Shown in pieces: positions 57,085 through 64,000 of a DNA stretch of 64,000 nt. Source of the DNA: Cohnella sp. CFH 77786 (GTDB taxonomy: Bacteria; Bacillota; Bacilli; Paenibacillales; Paenibacillaceae). Position 1 is the stretch's first letter; each line of letters opens with the position of its first letter. The stretch spans positions 248,001 through 312,000 of the forward strand of contig NZ_WJIB01000009.1 in the NCBI RefSeq assembly GCF_019400745.1. The letters run 5' to 3'. The notes beneath the pieces were generated by a model. It was given only the letters and a program-made list of their open reading frames with translations, was not told where the DNA came from and did no database searches. A program made the position numbers and the translations under genes.

Positions 57085-57980
57085 AAGTCAGTCTGAAGCG
57101 CGATGTATGGCTGTATCTGTTTTTGCTGCCGGGCCTGTCTTTTTTTCTTCTCTTCAAATACGCGCCGTTATACGGGGAGATTCTTGCGTTCAAGGATTTC
57201 CGGATCGTGGACGGGATATGGAACAGCCCTTGGGCCGGGTTCAAGCATTTCGACCGGCTTTTCCATGACGAGGAGTTCTGGACGATCCTTCGGAACACGC
57301 TGCTCCTGAACCTGTACAACATCGTATTCGTCTTTCCCGCCCCGATCGTGCTGGCGCTGCTCCTGAACGAGCTGAGGCTCGCCTGGTACAAGCGCTTGGT
57401 CCAAAATCTGCTGTACTTGCCGAACTTCATTTCCTGGGTCGTACTGGGCGGCATCGTGGTGACCGTTCTATCCCCGAGCACCGGGGTCGTCAATCACATT
57501 CTTGCGCGAGTGTTCGGGATCGATCCCGTCTATTTCATGGTCAGCACTTTCTGGTGGCCGATCGTGTTTACCTTATCGTCCATCTGGCAGACCGCCGGCT
57601 GGGGGACGATCCTCTATTCGGCGGCCATGGCGGGCATCGATCCGGGACTGTACGAAGCGGCCAGGATCGACGGGGCGGGCAAGGCGCGGCAAATTTGGCA
57701 TATCACGCTTCCCGGCATCCGCGGCACGATCGCTATTCTGCTGATCCTTCAAATGGGCCGAATGATGGACGTGGGCTTCGAGCAAGTATACAACATGCAG
57801 AACGCCGCCGTGTACAGCGTTTCCGACGTGATCAGCACGTACGTCTACCGGATCGGCTTGCAGGGGGCCCAGTACAGCTTCGCGACGGCAGTCGGCCTCT
57901 TCCAGGGCGTCATCGGCCTGATTCTCGTACTGACGGTGAATCAGATCATCAAAAAGATGGGAGAGGACGGACTATGGTAA
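57081..57980 (+). CDS. Sugar ABC transporter permease, LplB/YteP type
   Basis: The product has 299 residues with six membrane helices. The EAA loop for ATPase contact is YEAARIDGAGKARQIWHITLP. Upstream YGEILAFKDF and WAGFKHF are characteristic of the LplB/YteP group. The start overlaps the previous stop (ATGA). It forms the channel with the next gene product for oligosaccharide import. Confidence 0.92.
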   Translation: MKVSLKRDVWLYLFLLPGLSFFLLFKYAPLYGEILAFKDFRIVDGIWNSPWAGFKHFDRLFHDEEFWTILRNTLLLNLYNIVFVFPAPIVLALLLNELRLAWYKRLVQNLLYLPNFISWVVLGGIVVTVLSPSTGVVNHILARVFGIDPVYFMVSTFWWPIVFTLSSIWQTAGWGTILYSAAMAGIDPGLYEAARIDGAGKARQIWHITLPGIRGTIAILLILQMGRMMDVGFEQVYNMQNAAVYSVSDVISTYVYRIGLQGAQYSFATAVGLFQGVIGLILVLTVNQIIKKMGEDGLW

Positions 57981-58825
57981 AACGGTCCCTGGCGGCCGCC
58001 AACGCGCTGCTTCTTGCGGTGTTCGCGTTCATAACGCTGTTTCCGTTCCTGAACGTGCTGGCCTATTCGTTCAGCAGCAGCCGGGCGATCGCGGCCGGGG
58101 AGGTATTCGTCTGGCCTGTCGAGTTCAACGTCGCCGCTTTCGGGAAACTGATCGACGACGGGCAGCTGTTCGTCGCGATGAAAAACACGGTCATTATTAC
58201 CGTTGTCGGTACGCTGCTCCAGATGGCGGCGACCACGCTGGCCGCTTACGCGCTCTCCAAGAAAAGGCTGAAGGGACGAAAGGCTTTTCTGGGGATGATC
58301 CTGTTTACGATGCTGTTCGGCGGCGGATTGATTCCCCTGTTTTTGCTGCTGAGAAATTTGCAGATTCTGGACTCATTCTGGGCAATTTGGCTGCCGAGTC
58401 TCGTCAGCGCGTACAATCTGTTCGTCATGAAGTCGTTCTTCGAAACCTTGCCCGCGGAGCTGGAGGAATCGGCGACCATCGACGGGGCCGGCGATCCGGT
58501 GATCTTCTGGAATATCGTCGTCCCACTGTCCAAATCCATTCTGGCGGCAATCTCGCTGTTCTACGCCGTCGGCATGTGGAACGTTTATTCGCAGGCCGTG
58601 TATTTCCTGAACGATTCCGAGCTCATGCCGCTTCTGGTGCGGTTATATCAAATGATCCAACAGACGAGCGAAACGCTGTTGGACAGCAGCGAAGCGAGCC
58701 TGATCCAGCCGGAAAGCATCAAGGCCGCGGCGATCGTCATCGCGATCGCGCCGATTCTGTGCGTGTATCCGTTCCTGCAAAAATATTTCGTCAAAGGGGT
58801 TCTTCTGGGATCGGTCAAAGGGTGA
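57974..58825 (+). CDS. Sugar ABC transporter permease, LplC/YtcP type
   Basis: The product has 283 residues with six membrane helices and the EAA loop ELEESATIDGAGDPVIFWNIV. MLFGGGLIPLFLLLRNL and YNLFVMKSFF are typical of the LplC/YtcP partner. ATG 57974 overlaps the previous gene by 7 bp. It is the last gene of the operon, with a strong terminator 64 bp later. Confidence 0.92.
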   Translation: MVKRSLAAANALLLAVFAFITLFPFLNVLAYSFSSSRAIAAGEVFVWPVEFNVAAFGKLIDDGQLFVAMKNTVIITVVGTLLQMAATTLAAYALSKKRLKGRKAFLGMILFTMLFGGGLIPLFLLLRNLQILDSFWAIWLPSLVSAYNLFVMKSFFETLPAELEESATIDGAGDPVIFWNIVVPLSKSILAAISLFYAVGMWNVYSQAVYFLNDSELMPLLVRLYQMIQQTSETLLDSSEASLIQPESIKAAAIVIAIAPILCVYPFLQKYFVKGVLLGSVKG

Positions 58826-58888
58826 CCCCGGGAGCGTTCCGGGCAGGGAGCCGTAATCGGGAAGAGCGCTCTCCGGATCCGGAAGGTA

Positions 58889-58927
58889 CGCCAAGCATTC
58901 CAGCATGGAATGCTTGGCGATTTTTTT
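58889..58927 (+). terminator. Terminator of the oligosaccharide uptake operon
   Basis: A perfect 14-bp stem CGCCAAGCATTCCA/TGGAATGCTTGGCG with a 3-base loop, followed by ATTTTTTT. Confidence 0.95.
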
Positions 58928-59276
58928 ATGACAATATAGAGTTTATTAGTTTCCAGGGAGCGGTTTTGGGGAAGCGGGCGGGTGGGGATCCTCTTACGGT
59001 GCCGGCGCTCCCGTTCATGTTCTGCTCGTCTTGCGAAGCGGATATTGCGACTAATAGGTTGTGTCTCGCGGAGCTGCGAGCGCTGTCGTGACTTCCGGAG
59101 GCGTTATTTCCGCGAATTCCTTAGGTGTGCTGCAGGGATGTTTGAGAATGCAGGACCGCGCAAGCGGTCTATCTTATTTTCAGCAGACATCGGATATGGC
59201 GGTTCGGGGTTTACACGGCAGGGAAAATGAATGACAATGGGAGTCGTTAACGCGCGTTCAGAGGAGAGAGGCTTCC
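58928..59276. other. Non-coding gap before the ABC exporter gene
   Basis: No convincing gene. A short hairpin GACCGC-GCAA-GCGGTC at 59154-59169 followed by TATCTTATTTT could be a weak terminator. No riboswitch was recognised. Confidence 0.4.
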
Positions 59277-61079
59277 ATGTCATCCGCAGGCTTATCCGCA
59301 ACAGATGCTCCGTCGTACGGTTTGGAACACATTTTGGAGGACGAATCGATTACGGAACGCCGCCCCGCGCGGTTTCTCCTGCTGCTGTACCGGCAGCATT
59401 GGGGCAAGCTGGCGCTCTCGACCCTGTTTTTCCTGATCAAGCATTCTCCGGTCTACGTGCTTCCGATCATCACGGCTAATTTGATCAACGTCGCCTCCAA
59501 TCCGGAGCGGTACGGCCCGAGTTCCTTATGGATCAATATCGCGGTCCTGCTCGTCGTGATCATCCAGAACATCCCGACCCAAGTGCTGCACATCAGTTAC
59601 ATGAGCAAGGCGATCCGCTACGTGGAGGCGGGGCTCCGAAGCACGCTCGTGCGCAAGCTCCAGCGGCTGTCCATGGCCGCGCACGGGGAGCTGGCCGCCG
59701 GCAAGCTGCAGGCGAAGGTGCTGCGCGACGTGGAAGCGATCGAATTCCTGTCGCGGCAGATGATGCTGTCCGTCATGCCCGCCATCCTCAGCGTCATTGT
59801 CGCCGCCGGCATCACGATGTATCGAAGCTTGCTCGTCAGCGCGTTTTTCGTTTTCACGGTGCCCGCCGCGCTGATCGTCGTCTATTTCTTCCGCAAGAAA
59901 ATCGCCCGCACGAACCAGGAATTCCGCAAGTCCATCGAATCAATGTCCGGCAAAGTGTCCGAAATGGTCGGCATGATGCCGGTCACGAGAGCGCACGGCC
60001 TGGAGCAGACGGAAATCCGCAAAATCGACGCGACCCTCACCCGCCTGCGCAACAAGGGCTACCGGCTGGACATCGTGGAGGCCTATTTCGGCTCCTCGGC
60101 ATGGGTGACGTTCCAGGTGTTCCAGGCGCTCTGCCTGGCCTTTACGATTCTGCTGGCTTACCGAGGACAAATCCCGGTCGGGGACGTGGTGCTGTACCAG
60201 TCCTTCTTCGCCATGATCCTCGGATCGGTCAACCAACTGATCAACGTGTATCCGAATATCGCCAAAGGGTTCGAGTCGATCTACTCGGTGACGGAGATTT
60301 TGCTGTCGCAAGAAGAGGAAGCCTATCAAGGGAGGAAGAAGCTGGACACGGTCCGGGGCGCGTTCTCGTTCCGGAACGTCCATTTCGGCTATCCCGGTTC
60401 GGATCGGCACGTCTTGTCCGATTTCAACCTGGACGTGAAAGCGGGGGAGTGCATCGCGCTCGTCGGAGCGTCGGGGGCGGGCAAGTCGACGGTGCTGAAC
60501 CTGGTCATCGGCTTCAACCGGCCCGTGAAGGGCGGCGTCGCGATCGACGGGATCCCGATGGACGAGATCGATATGGCGGCGTACCGGCGGCATATCGCCG
60601 TCGTTCATCAGAATACCGTGCTCTTCTCCGGTTCGATCCGGGAAAATATCACGTACGGGCTGCCATCCGTGCGGGAAGACGATCTTGCGGCCGTCATCCG
60701 CATGACGCACCTGGAGGATGTGATCGCTCAGCTGCCGGACGGCTTGGACACGGCCGTGGGCGAGCACGGGAGCAAGCTGTCCGGGGGCCAGCGCCAGCGC
60801 ATTGCCATCGCGCGGGCGCTGATCCGGGATCCGAAGGTGATCCTGCTTGACGAAGCGACCTCCGCGTTGGACAATGAATCGGAGTACCACGTGCAGCAAG
60901 CGATGAAGAAGCTGACCCGGGGCCGCACGACGTTCATCGTCGCGCACCGCTTGTCCACGATCCGGGACGCGGACCGGATCGTCGTGATGAAGCAGGGCCG
61001 CTGCGCCGAAATGGGAACGTACGAGGAATTGATGGCCTTGCGGGGCGAATTTTATCAGCTCAAAATGCTGCAGAATTAA
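59277..61079 (+). CDS. ABC exporter, fused membrane and ATPase domains
   Basis: The product has 600 residues. Residues 40-340 hold six membrane helices of the type I exporter fold; 360-600 are the ATPase, with Walker A GASGAGKST, Q-loop VVHQNTVLFSG, signature LSGGQRQR, Walker B VILLDEATSALD and H-loop AHRLST. A ~40-residue N-terminal extension precedes the first helix. It works as a homo- or heterodimer exporting a lipid, peptide or drug; the substrate is unknown. It is followed at 19 bp by a small membrane protein. Confidence 0.92.
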   Translation: MSSAGLSATDAPSYGLEHILEDESITERRPARFLLLLYRQHWGKLALSTLFFLIKHSPVYVLPIITANLINVASNPERYGPSSLWINIAVLLVVIIQNIPTQVLHISYMSKAIRYVEAGLRSTLVRKLQRLSMAAHGELAAGKLQAKVLRDVEAIEFLSRQMMLSVMPAILSVIVAAGITMYRSLLVSAFFVFTVPAALIVVYFFRKKIARTNQEFRKSIESMSGKVSEMVGMMPVTRAHGLEQTEIRKIDATLTRLRNKGYRLDIVEAYFGSSAWVTFQVFQALCLAFTILLAYRGQIPVGDVVLYQSFFAMILGSVNQLINVYPNIAKGFESIYSVTEILLSQEEEAYQGRKKLDTVRGAFSFRNVHFGYPGSDRHVLSDFNLDVKAGECIALVGASGAGKSTVLNLVIGFNRPVKGGVAIDGIPMDEIDMAAYRRHIAVVHQNTVLFSGSIRENITYGLPSVREDDLAAVIRMTHLEDVIAQLPDGLDTAVGEHGSKLSGGQRQRIAIARALIRDPKVILLDEATSALDNESEYHVQQAMKKLTRGRTTFIVAHRLSTIRDADRIVVMKQGRCAEMGTYEELMALRGEFYQLKMLQN

Positions 61080-61098
61080 CGGAAAAGGGGTCATCGAC

Positions 61099-61677
61099 AT
61101 GTCGGCTCCGGGCTTTGAACCGAGAAAGCTGCTCGGGCTGGTCATCCATCCGGACAACAGCTTGAAGCTGGAACCGAAGGACGATTGGCTGTACGGCGTC
61201 GTCGGGGCCGCGATGGGCACCGTCGGGTTCGCGTTCTGGGTGTGGGCGGTGCATTTCGGGTTCGTCCGTTCGCTCACCGTATTCGCGGATTTGATTTACA
61301 CCGCCTTAGTCGGAAGCTCTCCGACGGGGAGGTTCCTGTGGATCGGCATCGTTTCGATCATCGCGCTCATCGCGGTTCTCTCGATCGCGGGCAACCGCAT
61401 GGGCGGGCGCAAACGTAACTGGATGGAAGCGGTCGCCCATCTGGGCGGCGCGCAAGCCTGGTTCGGCGCGGCGTTCGCGGTAAACGGACTCGTGGCGCTG
61501 GCGCTGTGGAAGATTTCGATGGTGCTGATGCTGTCGCTGCTGCTGTTGAACCTGGTCGTTCTCGTCTCCCGTGCCGCCGATCTGCATGAAGTAGGAAGCG
61601 CCAGAAGATTCGCTTACGCGGGGCTTTCACTGGTGATTTACGCGACGGCGGTGGCCGTGGTGTACGCGATTTTCTAA
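61099..61677 (+). CDS. Small integral membrane protein of unknown function
   Basis: The product has 192 residues from ATG with GAAAAGGGG upstream. Four or five hydrophobic segments (GAAMGTVGFAFWVWAVHFGF, GIVSIIALIAVLSIAG, MVLMLSLLLLNLVVLV and LSLVIYATAVAVVYAIF) alternate with short loops. An early KLEPKDDWLYG precedes the first helix. It looks like a Yip1-type or similar membrane domain but no family is certain. It lies between the ABC exporter and ytoI and is probably co-transcribed with both. Confidence 0.7.
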   Translation: MSAPGFEPRKLLGLVIHPDNSLKLEPKDDWLYGVVGAAMGTVGFAFWVWAVHFGFVRSLTVFADLIYTALVGSSPTGRFLWIGIVSIIALIAVLSIAGNRMGGRKRNWMEAVAHLGGAQAWFGAAFAVNGLVALALWKISMVLMLSLLLLNLVVLVSRAADLHEVGSARRFAYAGLSLVIYATAVAVVYAIF

Positions 61678-61701
61678 AATGAGGGAAACGGAGGAACGGG
61701 C

Positions 61702-63045
61702 ATGTCGGGCAACGATCCGAAGGCGGGGGAAGCGACGAAGCATGAGCTGCTGCTGCAATATATACGGGAGCTGCCGGTCGGCACCAAAATATCCGTTAGG
61801 CAGATGGCCAAGGACCGCGGCGTGTCCGAAGGCACGGCCTACCGGGCCCTGAAGGAAGCCGAGCAGCTCGGCATCATCAGCACGAAGGAACGGATCGGCA
61901 CGGTGCGGGTCGACAAGAAGCGCCGCGGCAATCCGGGACAGCTGACGTTCGCCGAGGTGCTCGAAATCGTCCAGGGCAGCCTTCTGGGCGGGGAGGAAGG
62001 GCTGGACAAATCGCTGCACAAGTTCGTCATCGGCGCGATGGAGCTGGACGAAATGAAGGGCTACATCGACGCCGGCAGCCTGCTGATCGTCGGCAACCGC
62101 GACAATGCCCACCGCATCGCGCTCGAACATGGAGCGGGCGTGCTCGTCACGGGGGGATTCGGCACGAGCGAGGACGTGAAGGCGCTCGCGGACGACCGGC
62201 GGCTGCCGATCCTGACGTGCCGGCACGACACGTTCACCGTCGCTTCGATGATCAACCGGGCGATGTACGACCGGCTCATCAAGCGCAAAATCATGATGAT
62301 CGCCGATCTCGTCGAACCGTCTTCCCGGATCGGCTCCCTGAAGCAATCGGCGACGGTGGCGGATTTCCTCAAGCTCAGCGCGGAGACGGGGGGCTCGCGG
62401 TTCCCGGTAACGGACGAATGGAACCGCGTGGTGGGGATGATCACGTCCAAGGACGTGGTCGGGTCCGCGTCCTCCCATACGCTGGACCGGCTCATGACGC
62501 GGCGGCCCACGACGGTGACGATGGCGACGCCGATCGCGTCGGCCGCCCACCGCATGGTGTCCGAAGGCTTGGATCTGCTGCCCGTTACGGACCGCCAGCG
62601 CAAGCTGATCGGCACGATCGGACGCGCGGAGGTGCTTCGGGCCATGCAGCTCGAAGGCCGACCGGCGCAGCTCGGGGAGACGTTCGACGCGCAGATGTGG
62701 AGCGGATTGACCGAGCGGAGGGACGAGGAAGGGAAGCTCTACTTCACGGGAATGGCGACGCCCCAGATGTCGGGACCGCTCGGCACCGTTTCCGAAGGCG
62801 TGCTGGCGGCGCTCATGCAGCAGGCGGCCGCCCGGGCGGTGGAGGAGATGGGGCGGCGGGAGCACGTGCTTGAGAACGTGACGACTTACTTCCTCCGAAC
62901 GGTGCCGATCGAGGCGGTGATCGCGATCCAGCCGCTCGTGATCGAAGCGAGCAGGCGTTTCGTGAAGCTGGAGGTTCAGGTGTCGCACGAGGGCGAACTC
63001 ATCGCCAAGGCGATGATGACCGCGCAGACGATCGATCCGGGGTGA
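61702..63045 (+). CDS. ytoI: YtoI-type protein: HTH, DRTGG, paired CBS and hotdog domains
   Basis: The product has 447 residues with the full YtoI order. An HTH at 15-65 (ISVRQMAKDRGVSEGTAYRA) is followed by a DRTGG domain at about 80-185 (GSLLIVGNRDNAHRIAL, GVLVTGGFG). Two CBS domains lie at 195-310 (GSRFPVTDEWNRVVGMITSK; LDLLPVTDRQRKLIGTI), and a C-terminal hotdog/thioesterase-like domain at 330-445. CBS pairs sense adenine nucleotides; the role is unknown even in B. subtilis. Neighbours ytpI and ytrI keep the B. subtilis order, although nrnA (ytqI) is not seen between them here. Confidence 0.88.
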   Translation: MSGNDPKAGEATKHELLLQYIRELPVGTKISVRQMAKDRGVSEGTAYRALKEAEQLGIISTKERIGTVRVDKKRRGNPGQLTFAEVLEIVQGSLLGGEEGLDKSLHKFVIGAMELDEMKGYIDAGSLLIVGNRDNAHRIALEHGAGVLVTGGFGTSEDVKALADDRRLPILTCRHDTFTVASMINRAMYDRLIKRKIMMIADLVEPSSRIGSLKQSATVADFLKLSAETGGSRFPVTDEWNRVVGMITSKDVVGSASSHTLDRLMTRRPTTVTMATPIASAAHRMVSEGLDLLPVTDRQRKLIGTIGRAEVLRAMQLEGRPAQLGETFDAQMWSGLTERRDEEGKLYFTGMATPQMSGPLGTVSEGVLAALMQQAAARAVEEMGRREHVLENVTTYFLRTVPIEAVIAIQPLVIEASRRFVKLEVQVSHEGELIAKAMMTAQTIDPG

Positions 63046-63048
63046 GCC

Positions 63049-63348
63049 CTAGCTGCTGCGGCTGAAATAGGCGTGATTGCGGACCCCCGCGAAGAGGTTG
63101 AACAGGCCGATCAGCAGGAACAAGGCTCCTACGATTACCCGTACGGTGGATCCGCTGAACAGGAACATTTGGATCAGCGCGATGAAGATGAGCATGAGCC
63201 CCATGCTGACGTTCATCCGGGCGGCGTACAGGCCCCGAAGGCGCGCGTCGGCCTGCCGGCGGGAACGGACGCTGAACACGACGGACGACAAGGACGACAG
63301 CGCGATGAGAATGCCGAGCGTCCACTGGAAAACGGTTACCAACGACAA
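63049..63348 (-). CDS. ytpI: YtpI-like small membrane protein
   Basis: The product has about 99 residues. The start is uncertain: AAAGGAG lies 4 bases before TTG 63348 and 10 before TTG 63342, while the frame is open upstream without a ribosome site. Three membrane helices are visible (VFQWTLGILIALSSLSSVVF; GLMLIFIALIQMFLFSG; VGALFLLIGLFNLFAG). Position next to ytoI, on the opposite strand, supports the YtpI call. Function unknown. Confidence 0.7.
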   Translation of the reverse strand: MSLVTVFQWTLGILIALSSLSSVVFSVRSRRQADARLRGLYAARMNVSMGLMLIFIALIQMFLFSGSTVRVIVGALFLLIGLFNLFAGVRNHAYFSRSS

Positions 63349-63555
63349 GCAGCTCCTTTGGGATAATGTCAGACTTTGTGCGTATGGGAAATGATGAAAC
63401 GCCATTTCATTTGAATAGCGGGACTCCCCCTGCTTTAACCTCACAAAAGTGAAGATTCGCTTCGATGTATATGCCGAGTACTTTTAGGGAACCCCGGCGA
63501 AGAAGCGGCGTCACTTTCGGGAGACTGGTTGCTGCCCCTGATTGTACCATAAACG

Positions 63556-63595
63556 GAGAACGAGCGCTCTCCCCGCGGGGGAAGCGCTCGTTCTC
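63556..63595 (-). terminator. Hairpin after the YtrI-like gene
   Basis: A perfect 13-bp stem GAGAACGAGCGCT/AGCGCTCGTTCTC around a GC-rich loop, 12 bases beyond the stop. The following minus-strand sequence CGTTTATGG is only weakly U-rich. Confidence 0.7.
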
Positions 63596-63607
63596 GTTAC
63601 GAAACGT

Positions 63608-64000
63608 TCAAGGCCGCAAGTGGACCTGCGCCTCCACCCATACCTGAAGCACGGCGTCGGCCACGAGAATGGTCGTGATCCGAACGTCGTAGTCGTTCTC
63701 GCCGATGTCCGTGTAGACTTTGTTTTCGAGAATCTTTCCCGCGAATTGCGCGTCTTTGCCGATATGATAGATACTGCGTCCGCGAAAACCGGAGAGGTCG
63801 TCCTTGATGCGTTTTTTGAGTTCCTTTTCGGTGACGGCGTCGATGCTCTTCCGGCCCTCCGGTTCCTGGACGAACACCATGATGCTCTGGATCACGCTGC
63901 CTTTTTCGGTGTCGCTCTGCACCCGTTTCAACTCTTCCTGGGAATCCGTCAGCTGCTCCTTGAGCTTCAAGTTTTCCAGCATGACCTGATTCATATGCTC
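63608..64000 (-). CDS. ytrI: Sporulation membrane protein YtrI-like, C-terminal part
   Basis: The gene runs in from beyond the right edge; about 130 C-terminal residues are visible. A coiled coil (LENLKLKEQLTDSQEELKR) is followed by an alpha/beta domain: IQSIMVFVQE, AVTEKELKKRIKDDLSGFRG, and YDVRITTILVADAVLQVWVEA. This fits YtrI, a membrane-anchored sporulation protein that lies near ytoI-ytpI in bacilli. Its N-terminal membrane helix would be outside the window. Confidence 0.7.
   Translation of the reverse strand, partial: EHMNQVMLENLKLKEQLTDSQEELKRVQSDTEKGSVIQSIMVFVQEPEGRKSIDAVTEKELKKRIKDDLSGFRGRSIYHIGKDAQFAGKILENKVYTDIGENDYDVRITTILVADAVLQVWVEAQVHLRP

Noticed and set aside
58982..59230. 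Short Cys/Arg-rich open frame in the gap before the ABC exporter
   Set aside because: No ribosome site, no recognisable protein feature, poor codon pattern.

Overview
The window comes from a GC-rich endospore-forming Firmicute of the Paenibacillaceae (Cohnella/Paenibacillus type). Evidence: a 74-residue GerE, a YhcN/YlaJ sporulation lipoprotein, the ytoI-ytpI-ytrI neighbourhood, an Ecs-type ABC transporter, CgeB-like and GT-D glycosyltransferases, strong GGAGG ribosome sites with many TTG/GTG starts, and a LplB/LplC/YteR-type sugar operon. No rRNA, tRNA, transposase, prophage or CRISPR array was recognised.

Layout. 1-9.3 kb: end of an ecsAB-like transporter, an MFS/ArsR pair, an aminotransferase, a PNPOx-like gene divergent from a MocR regulator that has lost its PLP lysine, and an AraC regulator. 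9.5-10.3 kb: psd. 10.4-18.2 kb: one gene for a ~2,580-residue protein made of about 225 decapeptide rungs arranged in 30/60/120/240-bp repeat hierarchies, ending in a small domain that resembles an H-type lectin. 18.2-19 kb: two families of short DNA repeats. 19-26 kb: an operon of glycosyltransferases, a nucleotidyltransferase, three small helical proteins and a very basic protein. 26-33.8 kb: an SLH-domain protein and a 2,058-residue PKD-type secreted protein, partly AT-rich. 33.9-40.6 kb: a CgeB-like protein, a GT4, and a three-enzyme set for a UDP-N-acetyl-6-deoxy-L-hexosamine plus a further SDR. 40.6-42.1 kb: a sigma factor and a ClpP paralogue. 42.2-45.4 kb: three more glycosyltransferases. 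45.6-46.9 kb: three tandem beta-rich small proteins with very strong ribosome sites. 47-49.5 kb: fabH with a FapR-like operator, the YhcN-family lipoprotein, and gerE. 50-58.9 kb: a YesS-like regulator, a lipoprotein, two enzymes and two permeases for pectin-type oligosaccharides. 59-64 kb: ABC exporter, membrane protein, ytoI, ytpI and partial ytrI.

Interpretation. The stretch from about 10.3 to 49.5 kb reads as a spore-surface system. The filament-like repeat protein has no signal peptide and sits behind an AC-N17-CATANNNTA (sigma-K-like) promoter with the same spacing as the one before gerE. It is flanked by sugar-nucleotide and glycosyltransferase genes and by small beta-rich proteins. 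This parallels the B. cereus BclA glycofilament locus, but with a decapeptide solenoid in place of collagen. Several proteins of the locus share an aromatic-glycine tag, often next to a polybasic stretch. Three glycosyltransferases share a C-terminal YxIExGxRRPV-type repeat. The spore assignment is inference from context and promoter motifs; the repeats, tags and promoter matches are read directly from the sequence.
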